From: Dichomitus squalens LYAD-421 SS1
Lineage: Eukaryota > Basidiomycota > Agaricomycetes > Polyporales > Polyporaceae
NCBI RefSeq assembly: GCF_000275845.1
Contig: NW_006766916.1
Coordinates: 99,516-110,733, forward strand
Reading direction: 5' to 3'
Length of the DNA stretch: 11,218 nt
The first letter of the stretch is position 1, and every line of letters starts with the position of its first letter. Below the pieces are notes generated by a model that saw only the letters and a program-made list of their open reading frames with translations, ran no database searches and had not been told where the DNA came from. A program made the translations under genes and the position numbers. Shown here piece by piece: positions 1 through 8,493 of this stretch.

Positions 1-404
1 TGACTAACGAAGTACTGAACGATCAGCTGTCACGGTGGCAACCAACAGTAGGCCGCTGGGCAACTGTTCCTCCGACTCAGACTCCTCTTGCTGGCTAGAA
101 ACTGCAGCTCGTTTGTCATATACAGCTAGTTCTCTCGTCGGCCTTCATATCCAAGTCGAGTTCCGTTCCCTATGAGTTGATTTTTGATCTATCCGTCGGC
201 AAGCTCTTTGTCGGTTCGCAGCTCAGATATGGCGTATTATGGGGTAGTAGGTCATTTAAATTCAAGGACAGGGATGAGTATGCAATAGTCTCATCAGCCC
301 TTATTGTACCTCCTCGCGGCCACGATGCGTTTGGCCTATCCGAGAGCCATGGCCTGCCGTCAGACGCACACTCGGACATGCCGGAGATCTCACGTGCTAA
401 CTTT

Positions 405-478
405 TGACCGGCGGTCATGACCGGGTCACACAGTGACCGGTCATCCGTCGTCTAAAAGTCATGACCGTTGACTTGACC
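405..478. repeat. Cluster of TGACC/GGTCA inverted repeats
   Basis: Within about 75 bp there are repeated TGACC and GGTCA pentamers in both orientations. TGACCG-G-CGGTCA (405-417) is a palindrome around one base. ATGACCGGGTCAC (417-429) pairs with GTGACCGGTCAT (433-444) across the 3-nt loop ACA, with one bulged G. GTCATGAC occurs twice, and further TGACC copies start at 462 and 474. This could be a clustered binding site for a dimeric transcription factor, or the edge of a decayed transposon with subterminal repeats. No flanking target-site duplication was identified. Confidence 0.6.
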
Positions 479-1380
479 CGTAACAACGCTGGTGTGGACC
501 GTAGGTAGGGGCGGAAAAGTGCGATTCCGGTGTATGCAGTGAGTACTAAGGAAGCAGTCGATCAAGAAGTGGCATAGACTGTGAACGTGAGGAACACAAT
601 CAGTAGTCCCATTTGCTAAAGCGAAAAAGGTTGATTTTGCTGAGTTTGGTACTGCTACGTAGTAGTCGGAGTGGCAGAGTCATCAGTGCAAGTCCCGGTG
701 AATGTGGTGTAAGCGCCATACATTGGCTTCCGAATGATGATCCGAACTGTCCGGAAGGTGAGGGCCACGTGGGACACCGCCATCAGGGAAAGGCCGCCCA
801 TTATGCCGCAGCAACAAGCTTTCGCCAGGCCGCCTTGCAATGGTTGCCTAGTCTACTATACGGTGCGAGCGAAATCCACCATGAGTATATTGTGTACTTA
901 CCAAATGATAGGTCCGCGAGCACCATGTGTTATGAACACGCACCAGACACATGAACCAGCCTTGTTAGCAAATGCTAGGGCGCACTTTCCAGGGACATTC
1001 AGTCAGCGTGCCAGCAAGACGTATGCTGCAATGTAGTGGAGACTTGCCAGTTGAAGGCTCAGCCTTGCACGCGCCACGCGTAACTCCGCACCACGAGTCG
1101 CCTGTCCACGCAAGGCGAATTTACCGGGAGGGGTTGGCTCGTACACCTCTCCCTTACAGTATGGTATTTGGCGGCAGGGGCGGGGAAACAGCCCGAGTGG
1201 GACGCGCCGCAAACGGCGGCTGCCACTAGGCGTGCTTACTATCGACGGGGCTGCTGACGTCTTTGCGCATGTAGCGTACTGCGACCGTGGCGTGGTGAGC
1301 AGGGGCCGGACAAGGAACAATATATGGGGAACACTCGTGGTTGCAGATTAGCCATGCCCAGTAAGAAGCTTAGTTCTCCA

Positions 1381-1401
1381 GGGGCGAGACTCGCCCCTTT
1401 T
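1381..1401. repeat. 17-bp palindrome followed by T run
   Basis: GGGGCGAG at 1381-1388 is the exact reverse complement of CTCGCCCC at 1390-1397, with a single central A, and TTTT follows at 1398-1401. As RNA it could form a GC-rich stem (GGGGCG/CGCCCC) with an AGACT loop followed by U residues. That shape resembles a bacterial intrinsic terminator, but the window is fungal, so this function is not expected. No adjacent RNA gene was recognised. Confidence 0.5.
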
Positions 1402-2145
1402 GAAATGGAGCAGCAGTCTGTGTGCCACAGTCACCAGTGGCTGAGCATACATTTAGTGGGGAAGGACATACTAAGGATTGCTGCTACTTAAAACGTGCAC
1501 CGACGTTGGCTGACAACGAGAGAAGAAGGTAAGTATGCCAGTACGAGACGGAAGACGCAGAGTGTGACGTACAGCGTCGTGACATCGGAGCGTACGACCA
1601 GCGACCCAACACCATAGTGATGCGAGTGGCCTGCGCACCTAAGTAGGGCATGTAGAGTCAGAAAATAACATGGGGGTTCTCAGGAAAGAGAGGAAGGACG
1701 CACGCAAGGGTTCATAGACGCTTCGAGTTTGGAGTCAGAGGTTGGTGGTGTTCGGTGGCGAACATCGGGATCCCCTCATTCGGTTCGGCTTGGAAGAAAA
1801 CAACGAGGAATCAGGGTGTCAGATGCGTCAACAAAACAGTCTGCCGCTAGTCCACATCTCGCTTTCCTTGAGGTGGTAGAACGGGTCGTCGGTGTTTGCT
1901 TCACGCGCTTACCAACCATCTCGAAGAAATTGCAGTACTTATGAAGGACGGTGAGCATCGGGTATGGTTCGAGAGAGACGTGGTTATTTTGTCGAGAAGC
2001 GAGAGGCGAGCATCTGTTCTGGTGGATAGCGCCGGCGGGCCAAACATGGGCGCCTGAATACTCGGACATATTCGGGCGACGGAGATGCTCCCGCTTCTTC
2101 CTTGAATAGGCCCTTGCAGCTTTCCCAACTGGATCTTTATTTGCC

Positions 2146-2167
2146 TCCTCATGCACTCCTCATGCAC
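2146..2167. repeat. Tandem duplication, 2 x 11 bp
   Basis: TCCTCATGCAC occurs twice head to tail (2146-2156 and 2157-2167) without mismatch. This looks like simple replication slippage in non-coding DNA; no function is evident. Confidence 0.7.
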
Positions 2168-2911
2168 CGTCAATCAATGTGGAAGAAAATTTTTGAAAGA
2201 CTTAGCGTGAAGTCCCCTTTGACCTGGACCACCATAGCCCTTCTACGTGTGTAACGCGATTCCTACAATGTACGTTCTAGGCCTGTCAGCCCCTGATTGC
2301 CTTTGAACTCACGCATTGCTACTTACTGAAAATACACCTGCGATGTTTCAAGGCGGGATGTCGTGACTACTGGCGAGATGCGACTGAAGAGAGTGAAGAG
2401 GTAGTTGCGCTGAATGGCGGTAAGTCAGACTCGCGCCTTCCACGGCTACTTCTGGACATATGTATACCTGGAGGTTGTCTGACGAGTTTTACCTGGCACT
2501 TCGCAAGTATAGCACCTCGCGACCTCTGATGGACTGCATAGCGACATAGTACGCCATCGGCGGATGATCGGAGAGCAAGAGCCGCTCAGTACGTGCAATT
2601 TATCGCCTCACGTCCCGAGTCCTGGCAATTGACCAGGCTTGAGCGAATCAGGTCGCCGCAGTTGGTCACATCGGCGTGGACTCGACAGGTATATTTTGTT
2701 CCTAGCACCGGTCTTTCAACGTCGGAACGCTTCGCACCATTTCGCACCGTAGGAAGCCATGCCCCGATCATCTTGACGAGCCGCCCCGTCCGGTCTCACT
2801 TGGCCCCGTATCTGCAATCCGGTAACGGTCTCGCCCATGTCCAGGTCAGAAAGTATACTTGACTTCCGACTTCTTCCACACGCAACAGACTCGCAGTCGC
2901 GCTGGGCGACG

Positions 2912-2920
2912 TATATAATA
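2912..2920 (+). promoter_or_regulatory. TATA box of the flavohemoglobin gene
   Basis: TATATAATA lies 92 bases before the proposed start codon at 3012. It is followed by a pyrimidine-rich stretch (about 2950-2998) of the kind that often carries the transcription start in filamentous fungi. The match to a TATA box is direct; assigning it to this gene is inferred from distance and orientation. Confidence 0.55.
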
Positions 2921-3011
2921 TGGCATCAGTAGACGTCGGGGAGCAGCATCCTCAAGCCTTAGCCTTCATCCATCCCGATCGCGCCTATCGTTCGCCCACG
3001 ATACCTCTGAC

Positions 3012-4420
3012 ATGCCAAGAGAGCTCCCCCACGCAGATGCCCCATCTACTCCGCGTTGCCAGCCGATGACGCCTGTGCAGCGCAAGCTCATCTCTGGGAT
3101 TGTGCCCGTACTTGAGCAGCATGGCAACGAGATCACAACCCTTATGTACAAGCGTATGCTCGCCGAAACTCCCCTGCTCATGAACCTCTTCAGCCAAAGC
3201 AAGCAGGACGTAAGCTAGTCATTCTCTTCGTGTTGCATAACATCAAGCTCACGACTCAACCACAGCGTGGCCATCAACCCGAAGCCCTGGCACACGCACT
3301 CCTAGCGTACGCTTCTCATATCGAAGACCTCACCCCCATCCTGTCTTTCGTCGAGCGCATTGCGCACAAGCACGCGTCCATCCACATCGAGCCTGCTCAG
3401 TACGAAATCGTCGCAAAATACCTCACGGACGCGATCATCCAGGTGGTTGGCGCGGACGTCGTCAAGGGTGAGCTCGCGGAGGCGTGGATACATGCTTACT
3501 GGAACTTGGCATACATATTCATCGACCGCGAGCGCGAGCTGTATGAGGGAGCCGGCTGGGTTGGCTGGCGCGAGTTCATCGTCGACAAACAAAAAGGTGA
3601 AGGAAAGCGACGAAATCATGAGCTTCTACTTCAAGCCGAAGGATGGCAAGCCCCTCGAGCCCTTCCGCCCTGGGCAGTACATCTCCGTGCAGCGCTACGT
3701 ACCGAAGCTTGGTATAATCCAGAACAGACAGTAGGCCGCGTTCTTCCTGCGCTATCTGTCAGTCTGCCCATTTGTCCTCTCATCAGATACTCCCTCTCCG
3801 ACGCCCATAATCCCGATTACTACCGCATCTCCGTCAAGCGCGAGGACGGTATTCCTACAAACCTCTCCGACTCCTCGCAGCTGTCGCATCCCGGGTGGAT
3901 CTCGAACATCCTACACGAGACGCTCAACGAGAGTGACACCGTAGAGCTCGCTTACCCCTTCGGCGAATTCTTTCTCGACGCCTCCTCCTCCCCCGTCGTC
4001 CTCCTCTCCGCCGGGATCGGCCTTACGCCCCTGCTCTCCATGCTCAACACACTCGTCAAGGCAGAGGCCACCCGGCGCCACGTGTCCTGGGTGCAGGCCG
4101 TGCGAAACGGCAGCCTGCATCCGTTTAAGGAGTACGTCGCGTCCGTGGCCAGGAAGCACCCTGACCAGGTCAAGACAACGATATTTTACTCCAATCCGCA
4201 GGAGAATGACGTGCAGGGCACGGACTACGACGTCCGCGCACGGCTGGACCTCAACGAGGTTGACCGCCCGACCCTGCGACTCGACGATCGAACCACGCAG
4301 TATTACGTGTGCGGGCCGGGACAGTTCATGGCGGACATGTTCGAGGCGTTGAAAGCGCGGGGTGTTGAGCCGAACAGGCTACACGCCGAGGTGTTTGGTC
4401 CTGGGGCGACGCCTCAGTAG
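3012..4420 (+). CDS. YHB1: Flavohemoglobin (nitric oxide dioxygenase), 3 exons, with a frame change in exon 2
   Basis: This cytosolic-type enzyme oxidises NO to nitrate using O2 and NAD(P)H. Exons are 3012-3209, 3266-3730 and 3787-4420; both introns are 56 nt with GT..AG ends. Allowing for the frame change the product would be 431 residues, near the usual length of about 400. In the globin domain (about 19-160) the key residues match the family with a constant spacing to E. coli Hmp: Tyr46 (B10), Phe60 (CD1), Gln70 (E7), proximal His102 in KHASIHI, Tyr112 and Glu155. The FAD domain has RPGQY (200-204) and RQYS (220-223), the latter formed across intron 2. The NAD(P)H domain has GIGLTP (297-302), CGP (396-398) and a C-terminal EVFGP. 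The A5 run at 3591-3595 shifts the frame at residue 175/176, so the genomic sequence as given does not encode an intact fusion. The start at 3012 has G at -3; Met19 aligns better with the bacterial start but has a poor context. Confidence 0.95.
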
Positions 4421-4838
4421 AAGGGTACCGGGAGGTACTGGATTTGTTGTGAAGATATCGCTATATTAACCAGAACGCATGAGCCTATCTGCACGTTCAG
4501 CCTCTACTCAATGTCTCTGCACTGTCCGTGTGCGGATTCTGTGGGAGCGCACTAAGCAGACTGAGAGCAGAAAACCACTATATGGCAGGATACACAAGCG
4601 ATCCCTCGGAAATGTGCTTTCTCTCAGAATGCGCGTCCAGTGGTAGGTGTCACCGCCGCTTCTACGTCATATTCCGCGTTGTTTGCAGGTCTAGGCCCTG
4701 TAACGTCCAGATCAGGCAGCGTGGTGGGTTGATGAATCATGACGTCCGCGAGCCCGATGCTCTGGAAATCCTTCGTCCAAGCCTGTCCCGCCTGCGTAAG
4801 ATCGTAACTATCACGATCGATAAAGTCAACGAAACCTG

Positions 4839-4856
4839 GAATCCACTAGTGGATTC
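4839..4856. repeat. Perfect 18-bp palindrome
   Basis: GAATCCACT at 4839-4847 is followed directly by its exact reverse complement AGTGGATTC (4848-4856). The flanking ACC (4834-4836) and GGT (4858-4860) could extend the stem after a small internal loop. A second small inverted repeat, CTGAC (4871-4875) with GTCAG (4883-4887), follows within 20 bp. It may be a dimeric protein-binding site or a chance palindrome. Confidence 0.6.
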
Positions 4857-6218
4857 GGGTGACACCTTCTCTGACGCTCTGTGTCAGGGATTGTAGGCTA
4901 CGAGTCAACACGCCAGCCTGGTTTGAACTCGTCAGGGTTTTCAACACGATACCGAGAACCGCGTTCACTTACTGGTAGGTATGTTCATGTATATGATCAC
5001 GCTGAGATCTGAATATGTGGTCGTGAGAAACCAGGAGGTTCGCCACAGGCAGTCGGCTTGATTCCGATAGGTCCTGCTGGCACCGAGCTATGTTCAGGAC
5101 ATGGACCACGCCCAGGATCCCGTGTTTGTGCCTATATTCTGTCATGTGAAACCTTATTGGCATCCAAGATTGGCTATGTAATGGGGATTAATCCAAGGAC
5201 CTGTGCTCGGGCTGTTAGTCGAGACCAACCATGGTCGGACTCCTTCCGACTGCCGTACTGGGGTCAAGTATTACTTATACGCCTCCGCCACAAGTTCGTT
5301 TTCCCACGCGAGATCGAGTTTGCCTGGTCTCTGCGTCCCGAGCCTGCAACCCCTTCGTTCAGCTACGATGCGACGGTCGTGAGTATCATTTCAGCAAACG
5401 TGGCCAATGCTGCACTTGGCCACTGGCTCACATGTGCGTCACTACTGAACGCCATGAGTGCGCCAGTTCGAAGTTGCACGACATAATTTGGTCGTCGATC
5501 TCTAGTACTGAAGGTGCGCCACGTCACAACCCTTCAAAATCAGTCTTCTCCCACTTCAAGGTCATCCTGTAGTCCTTTGGGCTCTCGATATGTGCAATAT
5601 AGCGGCTGGAGTGCGCAATAGACACAAGCACTTGCCTCGCAAGTGGGCCGATACTACGTACTTGTCCGAAGCTGCTATGAGACGCAAGTTCTACTGGTTT
5701 CTTCTGACCTCGACAGCTCCTACTTACGAGATCTATCGCACTTCGATTGGTTTCAGGTTTGTTCAGCGACATGGATGAAGATCGCATCTGGTTAATGCTG
5801 ACGACCTTCCATGTGCAGCTTGAATGCCGCATCACCTGAGGCCTGCCCTGTGGCCGTCACTCGCGGATCAGTCCGTTGCGTACGTGCATTTCCAAATATC
5901 TTGACGTATAGCGATCATAATGCTATCAGAGTACCTCCGCGAGCGTGGAAGTGGATCCGCATCCCGGAGGCCGCCTAACGTGGCTACAATGCCCTGATCA
6001 TTACGGAGGTTATTCAATATTCTGCGCGATGGTGGAGCATACAATGGGCATGAGAGGCCCAGGCCGGCGGTGCGGCCCTTGTAGCACCTATACGCATCGC
6101 AGGCTGTCGTTCAGCTGTCAAGTTTGAAATGCCGCCGCTCTGGCAACGGCGTGGCGTACTAATCGCAATGGCAAATGCGTCGAATCGACATAAATTGCGT
6201 TGCAGAGGCTGGATCTCG

Positions 6219-6267
6219 GTACGTGCACGTTCTCCCGTCTCACTAATCCTCCCTTCTTCTCGAACAG
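6219..6267 (+). other. Orphan intron-like sequence
   Basis: The segment begins GTACGT, contains CACTAATCC as a possible branch site, has the pyrimidine tract CCTCCCTTCTTCTCG, and ends AACAG. It is 49 nt, close to the real introns in this window. Joining its flanks gives the short leucine-rich reading IALQRLDLDAMIFAAEL, which is bounded by stop codons on both sides (TAA at 6191, TGA just after). It may belong to the F-box paralogue relic found about 190 bp downstream, but the reading is short and the link is an inference. Confidence 0.3.
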
Positions 6268-6395
6268 ATGCCATGATATTCGCTGCAGAGCTCTGATATG
6301 AAGTCATTGGGCAGCTTTCCACTATAGTCTTGCCTTCGGGGTTTAGTGCGAGTCTCTGAGGTCGTTCGCGTCCGCAAAGGCCTTGATTATGCTCT

Positions 6396-6523
6396 GAGAG
6401 TGCTGGTCGCATCCATTAGTACAATCCCGTACACGCGACAACTTCGGCAATGCCGACTGGGAGTGGTTGCTGCGACACCATGGAGAAGATAACGAGGACA
6501 TCTTCTGTGAGCATGCTTCCTGA
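6396..6523 (+). pseudogene. Relic of an F-box protein paralogue (C-terminal part)
   Basis: In the frame that includes 6455, the sequence reads DWEWLLRHHG (6455-6484), identical to residues 481-490 of the intact F-box protein encoded downstream (10123-10152). The two DNA copies differ at 5 of 30 positions, and every difference is synonymous. After this the relic continues EDNEDIF where the intact gene has HNDRIDI. Then GTGAGC occurs at 6507, a possible donor in the same phase as intron 4 of the intact gene, and a pyrimidine-containing CTTCCTAG acceptor ends at 6561, giving a 55-nt intron. Upstream the frame is closed by TGA just before 6396, and nothing comparable to exons 1-3 could be found, so only a fragment of the gene remains. 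It could alternatively be one exon of a strongly diverged gene. Confidence 0.55.
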
Positions 6524-6881
6524 GCTGTCCGAGATGCGTCATTGATTCCCGAGCTTCCTAGGGTGTTGGGCTACATAGCTTTGAGCCTTGAGCATCGATG
6601 CCGGCAGACCAGCTGTAGAGATGGCCGCGATCCCTCTCTGTAAGTCATATGCACGGCAGAGATCCGCGTGTTTTCGACTGGGGAGAATTGGAACCGCCTG
6701 CGATCCCAAATACTTTTGTCCAGCGAGGCGATGTTTGCACACAGAGAGTATCTTGTGCGTCCCACAGCGGGCAAAGCGCCAGGCTCCAAGCAGGGAAATC
6801 TGTGCGGCATTTATGGGCAACGCAACCTGACCCTAGCATTTCTAGAGGGCCTTTGTATCCCTCTTTGTGATTTGGGAAATC

Positions 6882-7389
6882 TTATGGGCACGTTGCATCG
6901 CCCGTATATTTGACATAGATTTCCTCACCTGAACCATCGCGCTTTGCCTGCCGTGTCCGCTCTTCATCGAGTTTTCGCCGATCGAACACGCCCGATTGCC
7001 TGCCGTGATGTGTCCCGATAGCATCATCCAGATGGCGATAGTGCGATCGATACGAACTCGAGAATACGGATGGACTTTGCCGACACCAGACGCTCATGAT
7101 TCGTGACGTAAATAGGGCAATCTCATGTTGGCCATCAGGGTCGAACATTGTCAAAGTATTGCTCAAGTGAGGTCAAGTTGCCCTCAGGTATCGTATTCTC
7201 CTTAGGGACGTTCACAATTGTATGACCTCCATCCCAGTCTCTCAGTGAGGCCATGGCCCTTTCCGGTTCCGTCCTTGACATGCGGCAGCCGACGCAGTAC
7301 GGCCGCGTGTACCCAGAAACTACCGAGCTTGCTCGCCACTTTGTAACGACCAATGCAAACACGATCAATTCTGTTTGCCTGTCAACCAA
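6882..7389 (-). pseudogene. Minus-strand coding-like relic, family unknown, one frame change
   Basis: I do not recognise this family. Reading from 7389 downward, one frame gives about 83 residues ending EQYFDNVRP followed by TGA. Skipping one T at the CCCTGAT sequence (about 7136-7142) continues directly into a second open frame reading DGQHEIALFTSRIMSVW and on to KYTGDATCP, with TAA at 6882-6884. The composition is protein-like, with mixed charged and hydrophobic residues and a basic stretch near GVFDRRKLDEERTRQ. A possible intron (GTGAGG..CATAAG, about 49 nt) overlaps the end. The pattern suggests a decayed gene or transposon ORF. It has no start or end that I can defend, and chance open frames remain possible. 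Confidence 0.35.
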
Positions 7390-7606
7390 CCTCGCAGGTA
7401 TCGCTTACGATATCAGTTCTCAATCGTTCCGGAAGCTCGGTGAACTTTCTCCACTGCGACTATCGATGGCCTCGGGTTCATATTCGATACTGCGTTCGAC
7501 TGCTCGTTTAGTACCGAATGAGCTGGGTGCTACACACCCACGCCAATTCATTTCCCCGTTCATTTCGCTCAAGCTTCTGAGCTGCTACGGCTTCTAGCCA
7601 GAGGGC

Positions 7607-8128
7607 ATGCACACTCGTGCCAATTTCATCAGGACCAAGCCCTTCCTACGAAGACTTGACGTTATGTTCGCTTTGTACAGCCCAGTTGGAGGAGAGATTG
7701 ACCGTGTTCCGATCAGAATGGCCAGGTGTAGATTGTGTACGAGATCCCCCGATGTCGCAGAGCGTCTCCGGAATGACATGAATAGGTCGGCAACGTGGGA
7801 GGCTGTGATCGAGTTCTCAGAGAGAAGCTCGGAACCTGATGTTCGAGCGCGTGCCCGGATCCACTCACACGGGAATGAACTCCAGCCACAACTCAAGTCG
7901 CCGAGCGTTTACGTCGCTTTCCACCTAACCATCACAAGACGCCTTCCCGAATCTACGACGGCGCTGCCCATAGCGGCTGTAAGAAGTCTTCATAAACAGT
8001 TTCTGCAGCCAGATCTCGCTTGCCACCGTACCGGATCCCTGGAATTCACGCGGGCAACTAGGCCGCAACCCGATAACGCTATAGCGTATACATTGACCCC
8101 TCTCGCAAACCTTCGATCACTCTGGTGA
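7607..8128 (+). other. Doubtful ORF of 173 codons, unknown
   Basis: This is an open frame starting with ATG at 7607. It has no domain I recognise, and a minus-strand frame is open over 7594-7896 as well. Its end is notable: the reading LTPLANLRSL runs into G|GTGAGTAAG at 8125, a strong donor match, so the apparent stop could lie inside an intron. Every nearby acceptor that I tried (8182, 8185, 8188) leads straight to TAA, so no spliced model works. The LANLRSL motif is faintly like the leucine-rich part of the neighbouring F-box gene, which is weak evidence for a relic. Confidence 0.2.
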
Positions 8129-8493
8129 GTAAGATCCGTCCAATCGCGCGCATCGAGGCTGCTACCCGGTCGATAACCTCAGCAGGAGCTAACATTCGCT
8201 GCCCAATATGGTACCCACCGGTGAGCAGGTTCCATAACAGAACGATTCCGTACGGCGAGCGGCGTCGCTGAGTTGGCTTGTGGGCAAATCTCGGTCAGGA
8301 GAGGAGAACGAGGCCGCCTAGGAGCGCGCACGTTCAAACGCGCCCAGCGCCTGGTGACCACGTGGGGGTGGCATTTCAGTCGTTGGCGGAGGACGATCGA
8401 CCTCTCGAGCTTGTTCATAATCCCCCACCATCGCCGAGCAAACGCCCCGGGCACTTGACCTCAAGCCCTGCACTCCTCGTCGCGATCCCAGAC

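Larger units (their letters stand above)
1..2900. other. Long region without a supportable gene
   Basis: I see no reading frame here with recognisable domains on either strand. The open frames are short (mostly under 130 codons), overlap one another on both strands, and show no protein-like conservation I can name. A consensus 5' splice site (GTAAGT at 1529-1534) occurs but has no exon I can defend around it. The region does hold a cluster of TGACC/GGTCA palindromes (405-478), a 17-bp palindrome followed by T residues (1381-1401) and an 11-bp tandem duplication (2146-2167), each listed separately. It may be intergenic DNA or decayed mobile-element sequence; nothing in it decides between these. 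Confidence 0.55.
4421..6395. other. Gene-poor stretch after the flavohemoglobin gene
   Basis: No gene could be supported here. Open frames at 4528-4896, 5058-5486 and 5231-5572 (plus) and 5524-5835 and 6014-6412 (minus) have no recognisable domain; the first three lack strong start contexts and overlap other frames. No canonical AATAAA poly(A) signal was found just after the flavohemoglobin stop. Notable items are the 18-bp palindrome at 4839-4856 and an orphan intron-like sequence at 6219-6267. The stretch may be decayed coding or transposon DNA. Confidence 0.45.
6562..8493. other. Interval between the F-box relic and the intact F-box gene
   Basis: Besides the minus-strand relic (6882-7389) and the doubtful ORF (7607-8128), this interval shows only overlapping short open frames on both strands. 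A 12-bp palindrome, ACGCTATAGCGT, lies at 8076-8087. The last 200 bp before 8494 are GC- and pyrimidine-rich and probably include the promoter and 5' leader of the F-box gene. The frame upstream of its ATG stays open back to 8278, but I see no conserved sequence there. Confidence 0.4.

Noticed and set aside
1776..2156. 126-codon minus-strand open frame.
   Set aside because: It overlaps another open frame on the same strand and one on the plus strand, has no recognisable domain, and is within the length expected by chance.
2593..2862. 89-codon plus-strand open frame just upstream of the flavohemoglobin promoter.
   Set aside because: It starts with GTG, has no domain, and no promoter or splice signals accompany it.
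4839..4860. Cloning-vector polylinker contamination, because ACTAGTGGAT resembles a multiple cloning site.
   Set aside because: The surrounding bases do not match a polylinker, the GAATCC and GGATTC arms differ from BamHI sites, and no vector sequence flanks it.
4528..4896. Open frame starting CGFCGSAL, suggestive of a Cys-containing zinc-binding protein.
   Set aside because: It begins with GTG rather than ATG, the two cysteine pairs do not form a known motif spacing, and no introns or homologous features support it.
6539..6840. Cys/His-containing minus-strand frames that vaguely resemble a C2H2 zinc finger.
   Set aside because: No frame has the C-x2-4-C...H-x3-5-H spacing, and the resemblance requires switching frames freely.
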